Below, one piece after another: positions 21,990 through 32,393 of a DNA stretch of 64,000 nt. This stretch comes from Candidatus Altimarinota bacterium. Its GTDB lineage: Bacteria; Patescibacteriota; Gracilibacteria; BD1-5; UBA6164. The stretch spans positions 160,952 to 224,951 of the forward strand of contig JAQUZB010000002.1 of the NCBI GenBank assembly GCA_028691535.1. Direction: 5' to 3'. Every line of letters begins with the position of its first letter. Position 1 is the stretch's first letter. The notes beneath the pieces are model-generated. The model saw nothing but the letters and a program-made list of their open reading frames with translations, did no database searches and was not told the origin of the DNA. The position numbers and the translations under genes were made by a program.

Positions 21990-22179
21990 ATCTAAAAATT
22001 TTGTAGTTTCAAAATTTAACATAATTATCATCTCAATTTTTCTTTTTTGTAAAAATACTAAATCATAATAAATTAAATCCTATAAAAACTAATAGTCATC
22101 ATAGTAAATAAGCTATAATTTCAGGAAAATATATAATTATAGTTCAAAATATAATCAAAAATATTCAAAATGCTCTCAT
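21988..22179 (-). CDS. Small two-helix membrane protein
   Basis: A 63-residue protein with two hydrophobic helices (FGIFLIIFGTIIIYFPEIIA and YLLGGLLVFIGFNLLGFSIF) and a basic tail. It resembles small DUF3096-type proteins in length and pattern, but this is not firm. It follows murA by 17 bp and shares its terminator, so it is probably cotranscribed. Six of its seven glycines are TGA, so it is invisible to standard-code gene finders. Confidence 0.65.
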
Positions 22180-22196
22180 AATCTATAAATTAAGAA

Positions 22197-23459
22197 TTAA
22201 TCATCAACTTCCTCTAAATCAGCTCATATAGCTTTTAATTTATTTACAAAATCTTCATATCATCTATATATGTATTCAACATTTGTAATCTTTGTTTCTC
22301 ATTCAGCTATAAGTCAAGCAATAACCATTGCAGCTCATGCTCTTAAATCCCAAGAAGTTACAGTAACACCTCATTTTAACTTATTTGGTCAAAATATAAG
22401 CGCTTCATGTGGGTTCATAACTGCAACATTTGCTCTCATTTTTTCAAGCTCTACTAAAAAATTTAATCTTCATTCAAATAATACTTCATGAATCTTACTT
22501 ACTCACTCAGCTTGAGATTGAAGTATAGCAAAAGGAGATTGTAAATCTGTAGGAAATCATGGAAATAAATTTGTTTGCACTTGTATAGCTTTTAATTTTT
22601 CAGCTCTATAAACTCTAAGTGTATCATTTCATAAATCCTCTACTTTTACTCAAGCTTCTTTTAATTTTTCTATAAAAACATATAAATCATCTATTCTTGC
22701 GTCAACTATATCTAAGTATTCTTTTGAAGCTAATGCTCAAATAATCATATATGTTCATGATTCTATATAGTCAGTAACTACTTCAAACTCAAAATCTGAT
22801 GATAATTTATCAACTCAAGTTACTATAATTTCATGATTATATCTGATCTTTATATCTGCTCATGCTTTTCTAAGAAAGCTAATTAGATTCATAACATGTG
22901 GTTCTATTGCTGCCGATTTAATAGTTGTTACTCAATTTCTAAGTACATTTGCAACTATTAAATTTTCAGTTGAACTAACTCAAAATCAAGCATTTAAAAT
23001 CTTATCTCAATTTTTCAAAACTCAATCAAGAATAATTTCATCATTTTCAAAAGTATAATTATATCAAATTGCTTCCAATCAATTTAAATGAGCATCAATT
23101 GGTCTCTTCCCTATACTACATCAACCTGGAAATGGTATTTTTATATTACCAAAAAAATGCAACAATGGTGAAAGTAAAAATATAGAAGATCTGATTTTTT
23201 TTATCTTTTCAAAATTAAGATTATCATTATTTATATTTGATGAATCAAAAGATAAAGTCGTTCCTTCCCAAGAATATTTAACTCAAATTCATTCTAAGAT
23301 ATCAAGAAATGTTTGAACATCTCAAATCTTAGGCATAGATTTTAATTTAACTTTTCAATTTAAAAGTAAAGCTGCTCAAAGCATAGGTAAAGCTGCATTT
23401 TTTGAACCACTTATTTGAACTTTTCAAGAAAGTTCCTTTTTTCATCTTACTAATAACAA
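22197..23459 (-). CDS. murA: UDP-N-acetylglucosamine 1-carboxyvinyltransferase
   Basis: A 420-residue EPSP-synthase-fold enzyme. It makes the first committed step of peptidoglycan synthesis, adding enolpyruvate from PEP to UDP-GlcNAc. The N-terminal VRGKKELSGKVQISGSKNAA and the active-site loop PGGCSIGKRPIDAH with the catalytic Cys are clear. A C-terminal GGVTVTSGDLRAGAAMVIAG is also present. The start is set at TTG 23457-23459, because the family begins just before LxRG and no ATG is in frame; an ATA or later GTA is less likely. The loop glycine before Cys is TGA. Confidence 0.93.
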
Positions 23460-23582
23460 TTTTTTGAAGTTATAATATATTTAGATTTATATTATATTTA
23501 AAAAAAAATATATTTCAATTTTGAAATTTAAAACTTTTTTATATAATTTTTTAAAGGAAAAATAATTTTTAATAAAATAAAA

Positions 23583-25478
23583 ATGTTTGAAATAAGCGTA
23601 AAAAAAGTAGATTTTGAAAAACAAAATACAATTATAAAAAGAAATATAAATCTAGATAATAACCTAGAATGTTTTATATTAATCAGTTCTTCAAGCCAAA
23701 AATTAGCAGAAAATCTATTAAATAATACTCTTGAATACTTAATCGACAAAGTAAGTAAAACAGATACTTACAATGATTTTATGATTGCTTTAGAACACAT
23801 AAATTCATATCTTAAAACTTGGAAACAAGATCAAGAAGAAAAAGATGAACTTGATATGATTATTTGAATCCTAAACGAAAATACTTATACATTTTCAAAT
23901 GTTTGAAAATCATCTGCTTGTTTGATAAACAAAAACTCTGAAATAATTGAGTTAACTGAAAAATGAGAAAATAAAGAAGAATTTTCATATATTTCAGAAT
24001 GAAAATTAACTTCTTGAGAAATAGTTATTTCTTCAACTATTGAATTACTAAATTTCTTATCTAAAAGTGATATTGTTGATTGATTAATACTTTCAGAAGA
24101 TATAAAGATTTTTAATAAAAATATTAAAAACATATTAAAAAGTGAAATCCTTGATTCTAATTGTCTAGTTAGTTCAATGAAATTTAAAAGTAAAAAATAC
24201 ATAAAAGAAAATCAAAAATTTGAAGTTCTAAAAAATAATTTAGCAAAAGCAATTGATAATGATTTTTCAAAAAAAATAATTTGAAAAAGTTTAATTGTCT
24301 TAGATAAGCTAAAAACTCAATCTAAAGCAATAAAAAATATAGTTCTAATTTGATGAATTGCTATTGCTGTATTTTTCTTGTATTATTCTCTTTCAACAAT
24401 AGTTTCAATAACTACTCAAACTGAAGTTAAGGAAACTGCAAAAACAAGTATTGAAGAAATTAAAAACCTAATTAAATTAGCATCTGAAAATATATCAAAC
24501 CCTGATACATTTGAAAAAAATATAAAAGATGCAGAAGCTTTGGTTTCAGAAGTACAAAAACAAGAAATATATTTATGAGATTTAGCAAAATTAACTGATA
24601 GTCTAAATATATTAAAAAAACAATTTAATAAGATAGAAATATTTGAAGAAAATGATACTAATTTAATTCAATTAATTGAATGAACTGATACTGTAAAGAT
24701 ATCTAAAAATAATTTAATTCCATATATAATTGGGAAAAAATGAGTTGTATGACCTATATTATCAACAGCAAAACCTCAAATATATACTTTTAATAATTTA
24801 GCAGAAAACGAATATTTTATTGATTGATTATTTATAGAAAACAACTTGTTTTTACTTACAAATAATTCTAAGATAGTTAAATTTACAAAAAACTGATATT
24901 TTAGTTTTGTAAATGTAACATGACAAACAAAATGGGAAGATATCAAATCAATTAGCTCATATTCAACAAATATATATACTCTATGAGCTAATAATCAATT
25001 AAATAAACATGTTGCTTCTTGAGATAATTTCAAAGCAGCTGAATCATACTTAAAAGATGAGGATTTAAAACAAATTTGAGATGTATTATCTATTGCAATT
25101 GATTGATGATTTTATATGTTAAAAAAAGATTTATCAATAGTTAAATTCTTTTCTTCACCATATAGACTTGAATCAATATTAATAAATAAATTACCAAAAA
25201 ATTATGTATTAGAAGAATGAAAAAATACAAGCATAACTGCTAGAGCTAATCTAAATTATGTTTATATATTATTAAACAATAAGATTTGGATATTCAAACC
25301 AAATACAACTAATTACAAAAGTACTCAAAATTTAACATATGTATGACAAATTGAATGAGCTACTAAAACAATAAAAGACTTTTATGTAAATTATGATTGA
25401 GAAATATTAGTATTAAATGACTCATGATTATATAAACTAACTTTCGAAATAAGTGATAATAAAGTTATAATTAGATAA
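23583..25478 (+). CDS. PP2C-like domain, membrane helix and propeller-like sensor protein
   Basis: A 631-residue protein. Residues 1-190 have the PP2C/SpoIIE-like pattern (ISSSSQKLAENLLNNTLEYL, NENTYTFSNVGKSSACLI, LTSGEIVISSTIELLNFL) but lack the DG metal-binding motif, so it is probably a pseudophosphatase. A helix near residues 255-275 (NIVLIGGIAIAVFFLYYSLS) crosses the membrane. A coiled coil follows (residues 280-340), and then a beta-rich region of about 280 residues with repeated YTFNNL/VKFFSSP-type strands that looks like a propeller. It may sense an external cue and signal inward. Not named in any family I can place confidently. Confidence 0.55.
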
Positions 25479-25503
25479 AATAGCCAAAAAAAGAATAACT
25501 TAG

Positions 25504-25543
25504 AATTGTATTTTTATCTTTAAAACATAAAAATACAATTTTT
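25504..25543 (+). terminator. Terminator after the PP2C-like gene
   Basis: AATTGTATTTTTAT / ATAAAAATACAATT stem followed by TTT. Confidence 0.75.
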
Positions 25544-25555
25544 CAAAAAAAGTTT

Positions 25556-25595
25556 TGCAAATTTAAGTTTTATGATTAGAATTTGCAGGCTTTTT
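25556..25595 (+). promoter_or_regulatory. Hairpin upstream of the bL25 gene
   Basis: TGCAAATT (25556-25563) pairs with AATTTGCA (25580-25587) and is followed by GGCTTTTTAA. It could be a second terminator or a leader structure of the ribosomal-protein gene 35 bp downstream. Confidence 0.4.
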
Positions 25596-25629
25596 AATTT
25601 AAAATATTATTATATATCAAATCAAGACT

Positions 25630-26232
25630 ATGGAAAACCTAAATTTAAATGCTCAAATTAGAAATACTGAGGAAAAAAACAAAGAAATAAGAGCGGCAAA
25701 AATGATACCAGCTGTAGTTTACTGAAAAAAACAAGAACCTATTGCTATAAAAATAGATTATTCAGAGTTTTTAAAACTATTTAGAATATCTTGAGAATCT
25801 CATATTATTAATATTAAAATAGAAAAAAAATCTATTGAAGTATTAGTTCATGATATTCAAAGAGAACCAGTTAACTGAGATTTTCAACATATTGACTTTA
25901 TTGCTATTACTAAAGGTGAAAAAGTTCATACTAAGATTCACTTATCTTTTGTTGGAAATTCAAAAGCTGTAAAAGAAGGTGCTATATTAGAAGAACATAT
26001 TAAAGAATTAGATGTAAAAGTTTTACCTAAAGATTTAGTTGATTCTTTTGAAGTTGATTTATCAAAATTAGTTGAAATTGGTGATGTTATTAGAATTTCT
26101 GACCTAGCAATTTCTGATAAATTTGAAATACATGCTAATGATGATGATATCGTTGTATCTGCAAACAAACCAGCTAAAGTTGAAGTTGAAGCTCCAGTTG
26201 TAGCTGAAACTCCAGTTGAAGAAACAAAATAA
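25630..26232 (+). CDS. rplY: 50S ribosomal protein bL25, long (CTC) form
   Basis: A 200-residue protein. Residues 1-90 form the 5S-rRNA-binding bL25 domain (REIRAAKMIPAVVYGK-like start, VHDIQREPVNGDFQHIDFIA). Residues 95-180 form the TL5/CTC C-terminal domain (EGAILEEHIKELDVKVLPKD, LVEIGDVIRISDLAI). It ends in a low-complexity PAKVEVEAPVVAETPVEET tail. It binds 5S rRNA in the large subunit. Glycines are mixed (three TGA, four GGN). Confidence 0.92.
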
Positions 26233-26246
26233 TAAAAATAATTTTT

Positions 26247-26285
26247 AAAAAATAGTATTTGAAGTATAATTCAAATACTATTTTT
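26247..26285 (+). terminator. Terminator of rplY
   Basis: AAAAATAGTATTTGA / TCAAATACTATTTTT stem-loop. Confidence 0.8.
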
Positions 26286-26308
26286 ATTTAGATGATAACA
26301 TACAAAAA

Positions 26309-26629
26309 ATGAAAGTAAAAATATATTGAAGTGAAGAAAATACAAATGAACTAAATACAAAAGTTGTTAATGCATTAGAAGAACTTGGATTATCAGATTT
26401 TATAAGTATAGAACTTACAAATGATGAAACACTAAAAACTGAATTAAATATAAAAAGTGAACCTGCATTAATTGTTGAAGAAGAATCTATTGATTTTAGA
26501 GATACAATTTTTGAAGGAATAATTCCAAGTGATGAAGAGATTAAAGCTATGTTTATAAGTATAATTGGTGGTGGTGAAACAGGTTCTAGTTGTGCTCCTG
26601 GTGGTTGTGGAAGCTGATGTTCTTGTTAA
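26309..26629 (+). CDS. Thioredoxin-like small protein with Cys/Gly-rich C-terminus
   Basis: A 106-residue protein. The N-terminal MKVKIYGSEENTNELNTKVV and the central SEPALIVEEESIDFRDTIFE match the thioredoxin-like small protein fold (TM0996-like; cis-Pro segment EPALIV). The usual N-terminal CxxC is replaced by GSEE. Instead the last 15 residues carry four cysteines in CAPGGCGSGCSC, which could bind a metal or form a redox tail. The tail resembles C-termini of some YHS or thioredoxin-like proteins, but I cannot assign a role. Bounded by terminators on both sides, so transcribed alone. Confidence 0.6.
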
Positions 26630-26631
26630 AA

Positions 26632-26680
26632 AAACACACAATAAAAAAAATCCTTAAAGGATTTTTTTTATTGTGTGTTT
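26632..26680. terminator. Long bidirectional terminator
   Basis: About 24-bp perfect stem (AAACACACAATAAAAAAAATCCTT and complement). It covers the stop of the convergent FecR-like gene. Confidence 0.85.
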
Positions 26681-28095
26681 TCAGTAGAAGAATCTATTAC
26701 TGGTTCTTCAGTAGTTACATTTCCCTTTCTAATTATAGTAAAGTAATTTGTAAATACTAATTTTCAAGCAGAGAAATATTTTACTTCATATACATTTGTT
26801 CAATCAGCTAAATTATTATACTCAACATCTGCATGATATCTCCAAGTAGAACCATTAAATGATCATAGTTCAAAATCATTAACAGTAACCTTATCTATTC
26901 ATTCAGCATTAACTTTTCATTTTATTGTAATGAAGTTTTCATTTGAAGTATAAGTATTAGTTGTTGTTGGCGCTGTAAATGTAAAATCAGATCCATCTGC
27001 AGAAAAAGTTTGAACTTTAAATCAATTAGTTGTACTTCAACTTGTAGAAGTAGTATTACCTGATGAACCTAAACTATAGTAAACTGTATAAACAAATCTA
27101 GAAATTATATCATTTGAATCATCATAAACCTTAAAAACTAAATCATTTTCTTTATTTGATACATCAATATTTTCAAATTTAAAAGTATTTGTAGTTTTAT
27201 CCAATACTGCACTTTTTCAATTTACGGTAATGCTTGAAATATCTGAATTATTATATACTCAAGAAATCTTAATCAATGGAGAAGAAACATTTGATTCATC
27301 AACTAAATTATTAAAAGTTAATAAATCACTGCTACTTCAAACTTGAATAGATCAAGTAAGTGTTGTTCAAGAACCAGTATCATCTGTATTTGTATCATCA
27401 ACTGGAATATATGTTAAACCTTTATTTAAAATAAACCAATCTGATTTCAAGAAAAATTGATCTGTATTTTCTTTAATAAGCGTTAAATCTAAATCTTTTT
27501 TTGAAGCATCAGCTCTTGAAATTGTAATCTTCTCACCTGGTGCTAAAACTGTATTTTTTCATACTAGATTAGAAACTTCCACAAATCAAGATATTAGATA
27601 AATTGTTGATTCAACTTCATTTTGAGAAAATGATAGATGTGAGTTTTCATCTATTTTTAAACTTGCAAAATTCATATTTAGATTAATAGATTTTGAAGTA
27701 TCAAGCCAAGCTTCTCAAGATGTGATTGAAAAATCTCAATTTTCTAGATAAGTTAACTCTCCAAGTCTATTAACCTTAAAATTAACTAAATTATCAAGAC
27801 TTAAACTCACTGTTCCTTGTTTTACTAAAACTTTTTCTCACTTGTATAAAGTTTGATCACCTTCTAATTCTTTTTTATAATCTCAAGGATAAATTAATGT
27901 AGCACTTGATGAATCAGAATCCAATTTTACTGAAATTCAAGATTGATTTTCAACATTAGTTTTAGTTTCACTTCATGAATTTCATGAAAATAAAGAAAAT
28001 ATTAAAAATAAAACTAATATTCATCATATAATTGGAACAATGTAATCTTTTATATTTTTTTGTAATGCCGAATTACTTCATCTTCTTCTTGTCAT
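26668..28095 (-). CDS. Membrane-anchored FecR-like protein with Ig-like repeats
   Basis: A 475-residue protein. A basic start (MTRRRG) and one membrane helix (IVPIIGGILVLFLIFSLFSG) precede a FecR-like domain around residues 75-215 (GEKVLVKQGTVSLSLDN, LISGFVEVSNL, GKNTVLAPGEKITISRAD). Two Ig-like beta domains follow (SSPLIKISGVYNNSDISSIT, NENFITIKGKVNAEGIDKVT). FecR domains usually relay signals to ECF sigma factors; here the domain would face outward, so a structural or adhesive role is also possible. No ECF sigma gene is adjacent. Confidence 0.6.
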
Positions 28096-28303
28096 TATTG
28101 AATGATGTTATAAATGTAATATTATGTATATAATATAAGTAAAATATTAAAAATTACAACAATTATTGATAAAAAAATATAATTAATATATTATACAATT
28201 AAAAAATAATTTGTAAATCTGAAATAACTAGATTTTAATATAATCTATTGCTTAATTAATAATTTATTTATAATAGGCTCACTTTTTATATATATATAAT
28301 ACA

Positions 28304-28573
28304 ATGCTTATGAAAAAATTAATTGCACTATTAAGTGTTTTAGCGTTAACTTTACTTGCATCTTGTGGTGGTACTGAAGTTGAAACTCCTGTTGATGATG
28401 TTAATACTCCAGCTAATGTTGAAGTAAATATGGAAGAACCATTAGAAATTAATGCTGAAGATGTTGTTCCTACTGAAGATACTACTGTTGAAACTACTAC
28501 TGGTACTACTATGGAAGATACAACTAGTGTTGAAGTTACTGCTACTGGTGTAGAAGTTGAAATGGTTAAATAA
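28304..28573 (+). CDS. Small acidic, Thr-rich lipoprotein
   Basis: An 89-residue protein (or 87 from the second ATG at 28310). The signal KKLIALLSVLALTLLASC has a lipobox LLASC. The rest is low complexity, rich in Glu, Thr and Val (VETPVDDVNTPANVEVNMEE), and presumably extended on the surface. All four glycines are GGT with no TGA, which suggests strong expression. A TATAAT-like -10 (28297-28302) lies right before the ATG, so the message may be leaderless or the ATG at 28310 may be used. Confidence 0.75.
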   Translation: MLMKKLIALLSVLALTLLASCGGTEVETPVDDVNTPANVEVNMEEPLEINAEDVVPTEDTTVETTTGTTMEDTTSVEVTATGVEVEMVK

Positions 28574-28594
28574 TTATTTGTTCATTTAAAATAT

Positions 28595-28626
28595 AAAAAA
28601 CTAAATTTTAAAAAATTTAGTTTTTT
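28595..28626 (+). terminator. Terminator of the lipoprotein gene
   Basis: AAAAAACTAAATTTT / AAAATTTAGTTTTTT stem-loop. Confidence 0.8.
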
Positions 28627-28684
28627 ATTTGTTTAAAAAATAAAATTAAATAAAATCAAGAAAATTTAAAAAATAATATAAAAT

Positions 28685-29437
28685 ATGACTGCTTTAGAAA
28701 AAAAATTATTAAAAAATTTAAGAGGTGCATTACTTGATTTTGAAATGATAAAACCAGGAGAAACTGTATTACTTTGAGTTTCAGGTTGAAAAGATTCAAT
28801 GGTTTTGTGATATTTATTAAATGAATATAGAAAACAAGCAAAAGATAAATTTGAAATAAGATGAATTTATATTTTTAAAGAATTTTTAATTGACTGTGAT
28901 ATAAATTTTGAAGAAAAAAGAAAATATTTTGAAGAAGTATTAAATATTCCATTAGAAAAAGTAAATATAAACCTACCAGAGGAATCTAAATTAAACGATT
29001 GAGTATGACAAAGTTGTCAATGGTGTGCTTATGCTAGAAGAATTGCAATGTTTAAATTATGCCAAAAATACAATGCAACTAAGATTGCTTTTTGACATCA
29101 TATGGATGATATAGTTGTTACAACAATGATGAATATGATAGAATGAAGAAAATTAAAAATTATGCCTCCAGTAAATAAAATGAGTAAATGAGATATAACT
29201 TTTATTAGACCAATGGCATATATAAGGGAAAAAGATTTAGTAAATTTTGTAAAACAAAAAGAAATTCCTTATTCTTCATGTAATTGTCCAGTTTGAGAAA
29301 ATACAATGAGAAACAAGATAAAATACAATATAATATGGGAAAATGAAAAAAATTTTCCTAAATATACTGAAAATATGTTTTGGGCTTTAATAAAAGATTT
29401 TAGAGAAAAATATGAAAAAGATGGTTACAGTATGTAA
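28685..29437 (+). CDS. ttcA: TtcA-like tRNA 2-thiolation ATPase
   Basis: A 250-residue PP-loop protein. SGGKDS is at residues 33-38, CQWCAYARR near residue 111, GHHMDDIVVTTMMNMIEGRK near residue 138, and a third Cys region CNCPV near residue 199. These match the TtcA/CTU1 group, which uses a [4Fe-4S] cluster at the cysteines to insert sulfur into tRNA (s2C32). Both glycines of the PP-loop are encoded as GGT/TGA. The cNMP-binding gene lies 62 bp downstream, past a terminator. Confidence 0.88.
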
Positions 29438-29459
29438 TTTTGCAAATTAAAAATATATA

Positions 29460-29499
29460 TGTTAATATTTAATTATAATTTAAATATTAACATTTTTTT
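29460..29499 (+). terminator. Terminator between ttcA and the cNMP-binding gene
   Basis: TGTTAATATTTA / TAAATATTAACA stem and T7. The next ATG follows immediately, so read-through or an internal start is needed for the downstream gene. Confidence 0.75.
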
Positions 29500-29892
29500 A
29501 TGCCAGAAAGTATATATGGATTAAAAATATTTCATTGATTTAATAGAGAAATAGTAGATTCAATAATAAACAATTGTGAACAAAGAGAATATTCAAATTG
29601 AGAATTAATAATTGTTGAATGAGAAAATTCAAATTGAGAATGATATATCTTAAAAAGATGAAAAGTCGCAATATCAATTTGATGAAAAAAAATTGCAGAG
29701 TTAAATCCTTGAGATATTTTTTGAGAAATTGCTTTACTAAATGAAGAAGAAAGAACTGCAACAGTTAGTGCAATAACTGATTTAGAAGTTATTGTTTTAA
29801 ATCTAAGTGATTTAATAAATATAATTAATAATGATGAAAACAATATAAATAAAATAATTATTGAAAGAATTGAAGAAAATCTTAAATTATAA
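29500..29892 (+). CDS. Cyclic-nucleotide-binding domain protein
   Basis: A 130-residue single cNMP-binding domain. It shows CEQREYSNGELIIVEGENSN, then GYILKRGKVAI, and the phosphate-binding cassette PGDIFGEIALLNEEERTATV. This matches the PBC consensus G.E.AL....R.A, so nucleotide binding is plausible. There is no HTH output domain, so it would act as a small sensor or partner subunit. Its ATG lies at the end of the terminator's T-run, an unusual arrangement. Confidence 0.85.
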
Positions 29893-29894
29893 TA

Positions 29895-29939
29895 AAAACT
29901 ATAATACCAGTCTAAATAAGACTGGTATTATAGTTTTTA
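29895..29939. terminator. Bidirectional terminator cNMP / tyrS
   Basis: 20-bp perfect stem (AAAAACTATAATACCAGTCT and complement) with loop AAATA. The tyrS stop lies at its edge. Confidence 0.85.
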
Positions 29940-31217
29940 TTTTATAATTATCCTAAAATTCTTTTTCCCTTTTCTTAAAAGCATAACTTTATCATTTATA
30001 AACTTATCTTTTAACTCTAAATTAAAATCAACTACCTTTTCTTCATTTATATAAATTGAGCCTGATTTTACCGCATTTCTTGCATTTGAATTAGATGATT
30101 CAAGCCCAGAAGTAACAATTGTTTCAAATAAATTTTCTCCATTATATTTAAAACCTCACATAGCCAATTTAAAAGTTTCAATTTCCTCTGTATTAAGTGA
30201 TTTCAATGTATCTAATTTATCATTATCACCAAACATAAAATCTGAAATTTTCAAAGCTAGATTAGCTTCTAGAGTTCCATGAATTATTTCAACTATCTTG
30301 TAAGCAAGCATTTTTTGTCCTTCCCTATTTTCTGGATGTTCCATATGATTAGCAACTATTTCATCTACTTCTTCAGTTTCGATTAAAGTCAACATCTTCA
30401 TATATTTAGCTAAATCATCATCAGCAGTATTCATAAAATATTGATATATGAAATATGGACTTGTTTTAGTTTTATCTAAAAACATAGCATTTCATTCACT
30501 TTTACCAAATTTTTTTCAAGTTGAATCAGTAATCAATGGCCAAGTTAAAGCATAAGCTTCACTTTCATATTTTTTTCTAATAAGTTCTGTTCAAGTTACT
30601 AGATTTCACCATTGATCTTGACCTCAAATTTGCAGAGTAACTCAGTCATCTTTAAATAATCTACAATAATCATAACCTTGTAAAAGCATATATGAAAACT
30701 CTGTATAACTTATAGATTTATCTGGATCTTCAATTCTTTTTTTAACTGTATCTTTACTCATCATAACATTTATAGTTATGAATTTTCAAACTTCTCTAAG
30801 AAAATCTAAGTATCACATCCCCTCATAAAAATCCTTATTATTCACAAAATCATATTTAAATTCACTTCATGTAAATTTTTTCAAATTTTCTAAGATTCAT
30901 GTAATTTGAGATGAAATTTTCTTTTGATTATTATCCAAAATTTCTGGTGAAAGAAAACTTCTTTCACTATCTTTTCAACCTGGATCTCAAATCATACCAG
31001 TTGCTCAACCAGTTAATGCAAAGTATTTATTTCATCTTCTCATAAGATGAACTCAAACCATAAAACCAATAAAATTTCATAGATGCAAAGAATCAGCAGT
31101 TGGATCAAATCCACAATAAAAACTACCTTTTCATTCATCAAATTTTTTAAATAATTCATCACTTGAAAATTGGTATAATAATCCTCTATCTGTAAGTTCT
31201 TGTCTTAAAGTCTTCAT
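29937..31217 (-). CDS. tyrS: Tyrosyl-tRNA synthetase
   Basis: A 426-residue class I synthetase. It has [17 protein letters not shown] (HIGH-type motif HLGN, residues 45-48), [17 protein letters not shown]-type tRNA/Tyr pocket, the KMSKS equivalent KFGKS near residue 235, and a C-terminal S4 domain ([20 protein letters not shown]) ending [12 protein letters not shown]. It charges tRNA-Tyr. Length and motif order are standard. The stop is TAA at 29937, not the nearer out-of-frame TTA. Confidence 0.95.
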
Positions 31218-31341
31218 GCAAATATATTTTATAAATAAATATCTAAAATAATATATTTAAAAAGTGCTATAAATCAATAAAAATTTGATTTTTATACACT
31301 TTTAGTTAAATTTAGTTAGATTAAAAAATATTTATAAAAAT

Positions 31342-31764
31342 ATGATATTTTGGGACAGAAAAAAATACACTGAACAAAACATTTATCTTACAAAAGATAT
31401 ATGTCCTTTTTGTAAGATAGAAGAAGATGAAAAGCCACTTTTAGTTCATAAAACTAAATATTGGGAAATAAGATATAACAAATATCCTTATTATTGACAT
31501 AAGCAAAATCTACTAGTTTTTCCCATAGAACATAAAATACATACGATTGAATTAAGTGATGAAGAATTAATTGATTATAAAAATATAGAAATATATATGA
31601 AAGATTATTTTTGAGAAAAAAATTATTTTTCATTTATTAGACAAACAACTGGCTGAAGAAGTGCTGAGCATTTACATTATCATTATCTTGAATGAATTTT
31701 TATTCATAATAAAGAAGATAATACATTATTTAAAGTAAAAAATATTTCAAAATGAGAGAAATAG
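31342..31764 (+). CDS. HIT-like nucleotide hydrolase/transferase
   Basis: A 140-residue HIT-superfamily protein. An N-terminal CPFC pair (residues 25-28) may bind zinc. HKQNLLVFPIEHKIHTIELS follows, and the C-terminal histidine triad is EHLHYHYLEG (HxHxH, near residues 107-111). HIT enzymes hydrolyse or transfer nucleotidyl groups. The gene overlaps the next one by 13 bp, so the two are translationally coupled. Confidence 0.8.
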
Positions 31765-32360
31765 ATATATCTAAAATATTCTGATCAAAATGTAGAACCA
31801 AACTACTTGAAAAATTCTTTCTAGAATACGAATCTGGAAACAATGAATGATTTCACATGAGATGATTATCTCGTGATTTAGATGAACAAATAAATTCAAT
31901 AAAAAGAGAACTTGATAGTCTAAGTGAATTATGAATATTAAAAAGTAAAACAGAATTAAAAAAGAAGATATTTTTTGTAAATAATAAATTTTATTTAGTT
32001 GATGATTTCGTGAATATATTTGTGAAATCATACAATCCAATGGAAAAAATCAAAGAATTTTTTAAAAATAAAAATGATTTGGAATTGATAATAATAAATG
32101 AATCTGTAAAAACTAAACTATTAAATCCTTGAAAATCTATACTTGATATATTTCTTATTTGAGAAGTAGATAAAGATGAATTGTGAATTTTTCTTTCAGA
32201 AATATTTTATGGTAGAAAGATAAAATATGCTATAATTACAACAGAAGATTTCTACAACAGACTTGAATTTTGAGATAAACTTATAAAAAATATATTAACA
32301 GAAAATGGAAATATATACTTAAAAGATAATTTAAAAATAAAAGAAAAACTAGAATGATAA
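31752..32360 (+). CDS. Winged-helix regulator with MNT-like C-terminal domain
   Basis: A 202-residue protein. Residues 1-85 form an ArsR-like winged helix (GFHMRGLSRDLDEQINSIKR, ELDSLSELGIL, IFFVNNKFYLVDDFV). Residues 110-180 match the degenerate nucleotidyltransferase-like fold often fused to it (SILDIFLIGEVDKDELGIFL, IKYAIITTEDFYNRLEFGDK). This fusion is common in archaea and candidate phyla. It overlaps the HIT gene and may regulate the pair. DNA target unknown. Confidence 0.7.
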
Positions 32361-32393
32361 AAAAAGAAAAACAAAATTTTGTTTATCTTTTTT
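32359..32393. terminator. Terminator between convergent genes
   Basis: AAAAAAGAAAAACAAAA / TTTTGTTTATCTTTTTT stem with one mismatch. Confidence 0.65.
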
